NCBI GenBank assembly: GCA_020047885.1
Contig: JAIFNF010000326.1
Location: 1-10,842 of the forward strand
Length of the DNA: 10,842 nt
Direction of reading: 5' to 3'
DNA from: Gammaproteobacteria bacterium
GTDB lineage: Bacteria; Pseudomonadota; Gammaproteobacteria; Competibacterales; Competibacteraceae
The notes under the pieces are model-generated. The model saw only the letters and a list, made by a program, of their open reading frames with translations. It had not been told where the DNA came from and made no database searches. Of the stretch, positions 1 to 5,508 are shown in pieces; within the stretch, counting starts at the first letter, position 1; each line of letters starts with the position of its first letter. The position numbers and the translations under genes are program-made.

Positions 1-88
1 TAGCCCGATGTTCTGGGCTGAGTCTGGTCAATCCAGACTTGCGGTTTTATCCACCACAAGCCTCGCCCTTTAGGGCGGGGTGATTGAC
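1..88 (+). mobile_element. Possible right end of an IS200/IS605-type (TnpB) element, structured RNA-like
   Basis: Three hairpins follow one another here. AGCCC (2-6) pairs with GGGCT (15-19). AGTCTGG (21-27) pairs with CCAGACT (33-39) around a 5-nt loop. CCTCGCCC (61-68) pairs with GGGCGGGG (73-80) around TTTA, with one G-T pair. The last hairpin is preceded by CAAG and followed at 84-88 by TTGAC. From family knowledge, a GC-rich hairpin with a small loop followed by a TTGAC-like end is typical of IS200/IS605 right ends, where the 3' part of the TnpB-associated omega RNA is encoded. No tnpB is visible because the window starts here. The alternative is a transcription terminator, but neither strand has a T-tract after the stem. 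The family assignment is an inference. Confidence 0.38.
61..80. other. GC-rich hairpin containing the bioA stop codon
   Basis: An 8-bp stem (one G-T wobble on the plus-strand RNA) closes a TTTA loop. The bioA TAA stop is the complement of 70-72, in the loop and top of the stem, and the last BioA codons (Thr-Pro-Pro) are read from one arm. The hairpin could protect the bioA transcript 3' end, but it has no run of U after it, so I do not call it a rho-independent terminator. Confidence 0.5.
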
Positions 89-1401
89 TCCAGCGCGGCA
101 TCCAGCGCAGCGACCGCCTGTTCAGCCAGCAGCGCCGCATCCTGATCGTCAACCACGTAAGGCGGCATGAAATAAATCGTCGTGCCCAGGGGGCGCAACA
201 GGATCTCGCGTTGCAACGCTTCGCGGTAAAAGCGCAGCCGGAAATCGGGATCGCGGGTGGCAATATCCACCGCCCAGATCATGCCGCGCTGTCGGAAATG
301 CCGGGCTTGGGGATGATTCGCCAGCGGTGCCAGCAAGTCGGTGAATCGTTCGGCGAACCGCAGATTGCGTTCCAGCACCGGCTCCTCGGCGAACAGATCC
401 AGCGTCGCCAGCGCCGCCCGGCAGGCCAGCGGATTACCGGTGTAGGAATGGGAATGGAGAAAGCCACGGGTGATGGCGTCGTCATAGAACGCGGCATAGA
501 CCGTATTTGTCGTCAACACCACGGACAGCGGCAGATAGCCCCCGGTCAAGCCCTTGGACAGACAGAGGAAATCCGGACGAATACCCGCCTGTTCATGGGC
601 AAATAAGGTACCGGTGCGGCCAAAACCAACCATGATTTCATCAGCGATCAGGTGGATGTTGTAACGGTCACACAGTTCGCAGGCCAGCCGCAGGTACTCG
701 GGATCGTACATCACCATCCCCCCGGCACCCTGCACTAACGGCTCGACAATCAACGCCGCGACCGAGGCATGATGTTCCGCGAGCATCGCTTCCAGTCCCT
801 TCGCAGCGCGCTCGGCCACGTCCTCCGCTGTTTCCCCCGGTTCTGCCAACCGGGCATCCGGCGAGGGCACGGTCATGGCCTGGCGCATCAACGGGCCGTA
901 GGCTTCCTTGTACAGCGCCACATCGCCAACACCCAGCGTGCCCAGGGTTTCCCCGTGGTAACTGCCCTTCAGGCAGAGAAACCGATTTTTCCCCGGCCGA
1001 CCCTGGTTGCGCCAATAGTGAGCCGACATTTTCAGCGCGATTTCCACCGCTGAAGAACCATCCGAAGCATAGAAAGCGTGCCCCAGCCCGGTCAGGGCCG
1101 ACAACCGTTCCGACAGTTCCACCACCGGCGCATGGGTGAAGCCGGCTAAAATCACATGTTCCAACCGGTCCAGTTGATCCTTGATCGCCGCGTTAATGCG
1201 TGGGTGGGCATGGCCAAACAGGTTGACCCACCAGGAACTGATGGCATCCAGATAGCGCCGATCGTCGAAATCATACAGCCACGCTCCCGAACCACGGGCA
1301 ATCGGGATCAGCGGTAATTCGCCGGTCTCATGCAATTTCATCTGGGTGCAGGGATGCCAGACCGCAGCACGACTGCGCTTTAACCAATCGGAGTCGTTCA
1401 T
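70..1401 (-). CDS. bioA: Adenosylmethionine-8-amino-7-oxononanoate aminotransferase (BioA)
   Basis: This is a PLP-dependent class-III aminotransferase of 443 residues, the normal size for BioA. It converts 8-amino-7-oxononanoate to 7,8-diaminononanoate in cytoplasmic biotin synthesis, in most family members with S-adenosylmethionine as amino donor. Visible motifs are the N-terminal WHPCTQ typical of BioA, ASDGSSAVEIALKM, GSYHGET, the cofactor aspartate D254 in ADEIMVGFGRTG, the Schiff-base lysine K283 in LSKGLTGG, and HSYTGNPLACRAAL. The D-K spacing of 29 matches the family. The ATG lies 18 bp after the EAL gene stop and has no clear Shine-Dalgarno sequence, which suggests translational coupling. 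The final residues (about SITPP) are encoded by an IS605-end-like hairpin, so the original C-terminus may have been replaced. The functional call is very secure. Confidence 0.96.
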   Translation of the reverse strand: MNDSDWLKRSRAAVWHPCTQMKLHETGELPLIPIARGSGAWLYDFDDRRYLDAISSWWVNLFGHAHPRINAAIKDQLDRLEHVILAGFTHAPVVELSERLSALTGLGHAFYASDGSSAVEIALKMSAHYWRNQGRPGKNRFLCLKGSYHGETLGTLGVGDVALYKEAYGPLMRQAMTVPSPDARLAEPGETAEDVAERAAKGLEAMLAEHHASVAALIVEPLVQGAGGMVMYDPEYLRLACELCDRYNIHLIADEIMVGFGRTGTLFAHEQAGIRPDFLCLSKGLTGGYLPLSVVLTTNTVYAAFYDDAITRGFLHSHSYTGNPLACRAALATLDLFAEEPVLERNLRFAERFTDLLAPLANHPQARHFRQRGMIWAVDIATRDPDFRLRFYREALQREILLRPLGTTIYFMPPYVVDDQDAALLAEQAVAALDAALESITPP

Positions 1402-1419
1402 GTCGATTTGACCACAGCT

Positions 1420-2193
1420 TTATGCGCGTTCAAACGATTCGTTCGACACTTGGGGCAGTGATTCAAATCCAGGCTTGGCAAAGTAATAACCCTGGAATAA
1501 CTCAATACCCATTTCATAAAGGATGACAAACTCGTCACGGGTTTCAACACCTTCAGCGATGACCTTGATAAATAGCTCCTGGCACACTTGAATGATTCCC
1601 CGAACAATGATTTGGCGGGTGCGATCCTGATGGATATTGCGGATCAATGCCATATCCAGCTTCACGATATCGGCGTGAATGTCGGCCAGGAGATTCAGAC
1701 CGGAATAGCCGGCTCCGAAGTCATCAATCGCTGTTTTAAAACCCCGTTGCTGGTAATAAGCAACAATTTTGCGGAGATGCGCCAAATCAACAACCTGTTC
1801 GCTTTCCACAATCTCAAAAATGATTTGATCAATCGGGAATCCAAACGCATCGGCGGCTTCGAGGGTTGCACGGATGCAGCGCTCAGGCTGATAGACCGCG
1901 TTGGGCATGAAGTTGATGCTGAGAAGCGGTTGCATTTTCAGGTGGGCAGCGAGCTGAATGGCTTTGACGCGGCAACTCTGGTCAAACTGGTACATATTCT
2001 TATCATTAACATGAGTAAAAACCTGCCCTGCTGGTTCGTTATTGACCCCACGCACCAGTGCTTCATAGGCAAAAATTGTTCTGGTTGATGCATTGACAAT
2101 AGGTTGGAATGCCATTGTGAAATCGAAACCAAGTACCACACCACTAGCGCAATTGACGCAACCAAATTGTCGCTGATTTTTCGTAGTATTCAC
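1420..2193 (-). CDS. Stand-alone EAL-domain cyclic-di-GMP phosphodiesterase
   Basis: A cytoplasmic protein of about 257 residues, almost entirely an EAL domain, predicted to hydrolyse c-di-GMP to linear pGpG. Counting from the GTG start, the catalytic set looks intact: E44 in YEALVRG, N94 in NFMPNAVY, E127 in FEIVE, D157-D158 in IDDFGAGYSG, K178 in VKLD, E214 in IAEGVET and Q234 in FQGYYFAKP. There is no GGDEF, PAS or membrane segment. A CxxC pair (C12, C15) sits just before the domain, as in some small EAL proteins related to the BlrP1 EAL domain, and might bind metal or sense redox. I chose GTG at 2193 because AGGA lies 8 nt upstream. The in-frame ATG at 2208 lacks a ribosome site and would add five residues. 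The gene lies between the DHH gene and bioA and looks more AT-rich than the bio genes. Confidence 0.88.
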   Translation of the reverse strand: MNTTKNQRQFGCVNCASGVVLGFDFTMAFQPIVNASTRTIFAYEALVRGVNNEPAGQVFTHVNDKNMYQFDQSCRVKAIQLAAHLKMQPLLSINFMPNAVYQPERCIRATLEAADAFGFPIDQIIFEIVESEQVVDLAHLRKIVAYYQQRGFKTAIDDFGAGYSGLNLLADIHADIVKLDMALIRNIHQDRTRQIIVRGIIQVCQELFIKVIAEGVETRDEFVILYEMGIELFQGYYFAKPGFESLPQVSNESFERA

Positions 2194-2208
2194 CAAATTT
2201 ATCCTCAT

Positions 2209-2279
2209 TCTGCAAGCAAGACAACACCAGCCATGAGTCTCACTCCCTCACTCCGGAGGGAGCGAACGACAACACACTT
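2209..2279 (-). other. Hairpin-bearing spacer between the DHH and EAL genes
   Basis: This 71-bp spacer holds a perfect 7-bp inverted repeat, CTCCCTC (2243-2249) with GAGGGAG (2256-2262), around a 6-nt loop. The sequence TCACTCC also occurs twice in tandem (2240-2246 and 2248-2254). There is no T-run after the stem on the minus strand, so it is more likely an RNA-processing or attenuating structure, or a small dispersed repeat, than a terminator. Confidence 0.4.
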
Positions 2280-3206
2280 TCAGCCATCCTGATTAATTCG
2301 GGCAATCAACTCAGCCAGCACCACATCGGCTTGATCATTGGCAATCTGGCACGTCCCGGCATTTTCATGACCGCCGCCGTTATAGTGCAGCATCAACTCA
2401 CCGATATTGGTTTTTGATGTCCGGTTTAAAATCGACTTCCCGGTCGCAAAGACGGTGTTTTGCTTTTGCAATCCCCACATTTGGTGAATGGAAATGTTGG
2501 TCTCGGGGAACAGCGCGTAAATCATGAAGCGATTGGTCGCCCAGATCGTCTCTTCATTACGCAAATCCAGCACCACCAGATTGTTATAAACCGTGCTGCA
2601 CCGCTGAATCTGTTCCCGGGCTTTGGGTTCGTGTTCGAAATAAAGATCCACTCGTTCCTTGACATCCGGCAACAGCAGAATCTCGTTAATCTCGTGGTTA
2701 CGGCAATAATCAATGAGCTGCATCATCAACTGGTAGTTGGAAATGCGGAAATCACGGAACCGACCCAGACCTGTGCGCGCATCCATGAGAAAAGACAGCA
2801 ATTCCCAACCCTTGGGTTCGAGAATATCTTCTCTGGAAAATCGCGCAGCGTCGGCTTTGTCAACCGCCGTCATCATCTCGTCGCTAATCGAAGCGAAGCG
2901 GGTTTTACCGCCGTAATAATCAAACACGACCCGAGCCGCTGAGGGCGCTTTCGGGTCGATAATATGATTATCGTGTTCAGCATTCCGCAGAATTTCCGAG
3001 GAATGATGATCGAAAGCCAGATACACGCCCGGCACATACGGCAGGTTGGTCGTAATATCGCGATTATTGATCTCAATTTTGCCATCCTGCATATCTTTAG
3101 GATGGACAAATTTGATGTCATTAATCATTTTCAACTCATTGAGCAACACGGCGCAGACCAGGCCGTCCATGTCACTGCGAGTCACCAGGCGGAATCGGTC
3201 AGTCAT
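2280..3206 (-). CDS. DHH/DHHA1-family phosphoesterase (exopolyphosphatase-like)
   Basis: A 308-residue protein of the DHH superfamily, which hydrolyses phosphodiester or phosphoanhydride bonds using two Mn ions. Seen: TRSDMDG near the N-terminus (D12, D14), the DHH motif D66-H67-H68 in AFDHHSSE, D84 in IIDPKAPSAARV, DKAD (D116, D119), and the C-terminal DHHA1 substrate loop GGGH (277-280) in YNGGGHENAG. The position usually held by His in motif I (HxDxDG) is Arg-Ser here. Close relatives are commonly annotated as exopolyphosphatase, but related DHH/DHHA1 proteins such as NrnA degrade nanoRNA, pAp or pGpG, so the substrate is open. GGAG lies about 8 nt before the ATG. It sits 31 bp after bioB and upstream of a c-di-GMP phosphodiesterase gene, which makes pGpG a plausible substrate (inference). 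Confidence 0.85.
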   Translation of the reverse strand: MTDRFRLVTRSDMDGLVCAVLLNELKMINDIKFVHPKDMQDGKIEINNRDITTNLPYVPGVYLAFDHHSSEILRNAEHDNHIIDPKAPSAARVVFDYYGGKTRFASISDEMMTAVDKADAARFSREDILEPKGWELLSFLMDARTGLGRFRDFRISNYQLMMQLIDYCRNHEINEILLLPDVKERVDLYFEHEPKAREQIQRCSTVYNNLVVLDLRNEETIWATNRFMIYALFPETNISIHQMWGLQKQNTVFATGKSILNRTSKTNIGELMLHYNGGGHENAGTCQIANDQADVVLAELIARINQDG

Positions 3207-3237
3207 GATGGATCTCCATTGAAAACAGGTTTTTTAT

Positions 3238-4215
3238 TTAAGCGCCCTGCAAACCCAACTTCTCGAACAGCGCGTTATCGCGATCAGCCTGAGCGTTATT
3301 GGTGGTCAGCAGCTTGTCGCCGTAGAAGATGGAATTCGCCCCGGCCAGGAAGCACAACGCCTGTTCGGCTTCGCTCATCGCTTCCCGCCCGGCGGAGAGC
3401 CGCACATAGCTGCGCGGCATGGTGATGCGGGCGGCGGCGATGGTGCGGACAAATTCAAAAATATCGATGGGATTGCTGTTGGCCAGCGGAGTACCGGGAA
3501 TCGTCACCAGGTTGTTGATCGGCACCGATTCCGGCGGGGGGGCCAGATTGGCCAGCGTCGCAATGAGTCCGGCGCGATGCAACCGCGATTCGCCCAGACC
3601 CACGATGCCGCCGCTGCACACTTTCAAACCCGCCTCACGCACACTGCGCAGGGTATCGAGCCGATCTTCGTAGGTGTGGGTGGTGACGACTTCGTTGTAA
3701 AACTCCGGGGCGGTGTCGAGGTTGTGGTTGTAATAGTCCAGCCCGGCTTCGCGTAATTGCCCGGCCTGGCCTTCCTTGAGCATCCCGAGGGTCACGCAGG
3801 TTTCCAGACCCAGCGCCTTGACCGCCCGCACCATGTCCAGCACTGGTTCCAGGTCCTTATCCTTGGGGCCACGCCAAGCGGCACCCATGCAGAACCGGGT
3901 CGCGCCTTTGTCCTTGGCGGTCTGAGCGGCGGCGACGACGTCCTCCAGTTGCATCAACTTCTGCGGCTCCAGTTCGGTTTGATGGCGCTTCGACTGGGAG
4001 CAGTAGCCGCAATCTTCGGAGCAGTTGCCGGTTTTAATCGACAACAGCGAGGAGCGTTGCACCGCGTTGGGATCGAAATTGGCGCGCAGGACATCCTGAG
4101 CTTGGAACAGCACAGAGTCCAAGAGGGAGTTTGGAATACCGGCGGCTCGGCGGGCGACAAGGGGAGGGAGACAATAGCGGGGTTGTTCATAGCGAGGTTC
4201 CAGGGAGAAATTCAA
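3238..4215 (-). CDS. bioB: Biotin synthase (BioB)
   Basis: A radical SAM enzyme of 325 residues that inserts sulfur into dethiobiotin, the last step of biotin synthesis. The SAM-binding [4Fe-4S] cluster ligands are C65, C69 and C72 (NCSEDCGYC). The auxiliary [2Fe-2S] ligands are C109 (FCMGAAW), C140 (ETCVTLGML), C200 ([13 protein letters not shown]) and R272 (VRLSAGRE). YYNHNLDT and VPINNL are also family signatures. The start is the weak point: the only in-frame start giving full length is TTG at 4213-4215 with a poor ribosome site, and the first 28 or so residues are not recognisable. A better-looking ATG with an upstream GGA (4190) is in another frame. It is the first gene of the minus-strand run and diverges from azlC. 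Confidence 0.95.
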   Translation of the reverse strand: MNFSLEPRYEQPRYCLPPLVARRAAGIPNSLLDSVLFQAQDVLRANFDPNAVQRSSLLSIKTGNCSEDCGYCSQSKRHQTELEPQKLMQLEDVVAAAQTAKDKGATRFCMGAAWRGPKDKDLEPVLDMVRAVKALGLETCVTLGMLKEGQAGQLREAGLDYYNHNLDTAPEFYNEVVTTHTYEDRLDTLRSVREAGLKVCSGGIVGLGESRLHRAGLIATLANLAPPPESVPINNLVTIPGTPLANSNPIDIFEFVRTIAAARITMPRSYVRLSAGREAMSEAEQALCFLAGANSIFYGDKLLTTNNAQADRDNALFEKLGLQGA

Positions 4216-4319
4216 GTGATTCCGAATGATTCTTAATGACGCTTAAGATAGCATTCCCGGCCTGAAATATCATACTGTCACGTTGCGTTTTCTCTATCCT
4301 TGAGCGATCTAATCCTATT
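4216..4319. promoter_or_regulatory. Divergent intergenic region between bioB and azlC
   Basis: This 104-bp AT-richer gap must hold the start signals for the biotin cluster (minus) and azlCD (plus), since the two are transcribed away from each other. I see no convincing sigma-70 pair, no BirA-type operator (the TTGTAAACC/GGTTTACAA palindrome) and no Shine-Dalgarno sequence before the azlC ATG. CTTAA occurs twice close together (around 4230-4246). Its role is inferred from position only. Confidence 0.45.
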
Positions 4320-5012
4320 ATGCCTGATTCACTATTCCGGGAATTCCGGGCCGGACTGCTGGCGGTCGCGCCGTTGCTGGTCGGTGCCATCCCCTTTGGG
4401 ATGATCTATGGCGCACTGGCGCTGAGCCAGGGTTTAAGCCCGGCTGCCGCGTTGGCGATGTCCACGATTCTGTTCGCCGGTTCGGCGCAATTCCTCTTTT
4501 GTCAACTGGTTGGCGTGGGCGCGCCGGCGCTGGTGACGGTGGCCGAGGTCGGTTTGCTGAACCTGCGCCATGCCCTGTACAGCGCGGCGCTGGCCCCGCG
4601 CATCGCCCATTTGCCCCGGCGCTGGAAAGTGGCGCTGGCCTATCTACTGACCGATGAAGCTTATGCCACGATTGCCCGGCGCGATGCGTCTGGCGCTGAT
4701 GAGGGGCCGAATCGGCACGGGTTCTATCTAGGCGCGGGACTCGGAATGTGGGGGAGCTGGCAACTGTCCACGGCCGCCGGGGTGATGCTCGGTGCCCGAT
4801 TACCGGCGGAATGGCCGCTGGATTTCGCCCTGCCACTGACCTTCATTGCCATCGTGGTGCCGCTGATTCGCAACCGGACGATGCTGGCAGTCGCGGTCGT
4901 TTCCGGGATCGTGGCCGTGCTGGCGGCGGGGCTGCCGTTCAAATTGGGCTTAATCCTGGCCGCGCTGGCCGGTATGGCGGTCGGCTGGCGATTAGCGGGG
5001 AGTTGGCGATGA
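4320..5012 (+). CDS. azlC: AzlC-family branched-chain amino-acid exporter, large subunit
   Basis: A 230-residue hydrophobic protein of the AzlC family (LIV-E exporter), the large subunit of an inner-membrane pair that exports branched-chain amino acids or analogues such as azaleucine. In E. coli the YgaZ/YgaH pair exports valine. Family marks are the N-terminal FRAGLLAVAPLLVGAIPFG, the FAGSAQF segment and the NLRHALYSAALAP motif starting at N81. Several membrane helices are evident. The start is an ATG without a clear ribosome site, so it might be translated leaderless or weakly. Its TGA overlaps the ATG of azlD (ATGA), the classic arrangement for this pair. The substrate is inferred from the family. 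Confidence 0.92.
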   Translation: MPDSLFREFRAGLLAVAPLLVGAIPFGMIYGALALSQGLSPAAALAMSTILFAGSAQFLFCQLVGVGAPALVTVAEVGLLNLRHALYSAALAPRIAHLPRRWKVALAYLLTDEAYATIARRDASGADEGPNRHGFYLGAGLGMWGSWQLSTAAGVMLGARLPAEWPLDFALPLTFIAIVVPLIRNRTMLAVAVVSGIVAVLAAGLPFKLGLILAALAGMAVGWRLAGSWR

Positions 5013-5314
5013 ATGTCTGGTGGCTGATGATCCTGTGCGGCGTGCTGACGTTCGCCATTCGCCTGTCGTTCATTGCTGCTGAGGGTAAAGTGACATTCCC
5101 GCCGGGTTTCCGCCGATTGCTGGCGTTTGTGCCGGTCGCGGCTTTGACCGCGCTGGTCATTCCCGAGTTAGTGATGCCGCAGGGAACGTGGTGGCTGGCC
5201 TGGGATAATGCCCGGCTGGTGGCGGGACTGGCGGCTATTGTGATTGCGGCGGTGACCCGTAGCGTGTTGTGGACGCTGATCGGCGGGTTTGCGGTGCTGA
5301 TGGTGTGCGCGTAG
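5009..5314 (+). CDS. azlD: AzlD-family branched-chain amino-acid exporter, small subunit
   Basis: A 101-residue membrane protein of the AzlD/YgaH family, the obligate small partner of AzlC. It has the expected pattern of an N-terminal helix (WWLMILCGVLTFAIRLSF), a short polar loop with FRRLLAFVPVAALTALVIPEL, and two C-terminal hydrophobic helices. The start ATG (5009-5011) overlaps the azlC stop by 4 bp, so translation is probably coupled to that of azlC. The reading frame is open further upstream inside azlC, but that is antisense of no interest; the overlap start gives the family's normal length of about 100 residues. Confidence 0.92.
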   Translation: MNVWWLMILCGVLTFAIRLSFIAAEGKVTFPPGFRRLLAFVPVAALTALVIPELVMPQGTWWLAWDNARLVAGLAAIVIAAVTRSVLWTLIGGFAVLMVCA

Positions 5315-5372
5315 CGTTGCGTCTTTCAATCTGCGTCGCCAACATCCCGAACCACCCCGGCGCTTCGCGCCA

Positions 5373-5394
5373 CCCCTCCTTGGCCAAGGAGGGG
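5373..5394. repeat. Perfect 22-bp palindrome, likely dispersed repeat
   Basis: CCCCTCCTTGG (5373-5383) is followed directly by its exact reverse complement (5384-5394), with no loop. It lies in the 194-bp spacer between azlD and the RNase gene. Palindromes of the CCCCTCCTT...AAGGAGGGG type are common dispersed intergenic repeats in environmental proteobacteria (general knowledge). No T-run follows, so it is not a standard terminator, although it could form a strong hairpin in RNA. Confidence 0.6.
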
Positions 5395-5438
5395 AACTCG
5401 GAAATCCGGCTTTCACCGGGAAAGGCGCTAATAACCTT

Positions 5439-5447
5439 TGCTATGAT
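5439..5447 (+). promoter_or_regulatory. Candidate extended -10 promoter for the RNB ribonuclease
   Basis: TGCTATGAT matches an extended -10 element (TGn followed by TATGAT, 5 of 6 to consensus). No good -35 box is visible at normal spacing, as expected for extended -10 promoters. Transcription would begin near 5454, about 55 nt before the RNase start codon. This placement also argues that coding begins at 5509 rather than upstream. Confidence 0.4.
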
Positions 5448-5508
5448 AGTCGCCTGTTCCTTCCTCCATTCATCGCTGCTTGGCCCGTCCCACGTTCCCC
5501 CGAGATCC

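Noticed and set aside
61..88. Rho-independent terminator of bioA
   Set aside because: The stem is strong but neither strand has a following T-run, and the stop codon lies within the hairpin; an IS605-like end explains the layout better.
211..1053. Plus-strand and alternative minus-strand open frames within bioA
   Set aside because: They are shadows of a well-supported bioA in other frames, without recognisable domains or ribosome sites.
4216..4319. BirA biotin operator before bioB
   Set aside because: No TTGTAAACC/GGTTTACAA-type palindrome is visible in the divergent region.
4318..4836. Minus-strand frame antisense to azlC
   Set aside because: Low-complexity Arg/Pro-rich translation typical of antisense GC-rich DNA.
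5269..5508. N-terminal extension of the RNase reading frame
   Set aside because: The 80 codons run through the azlD 3' end, a palindromic repeat and a promoter-like element and do not resemble any domain; the ATG at 5509 fits the family N-terminus.
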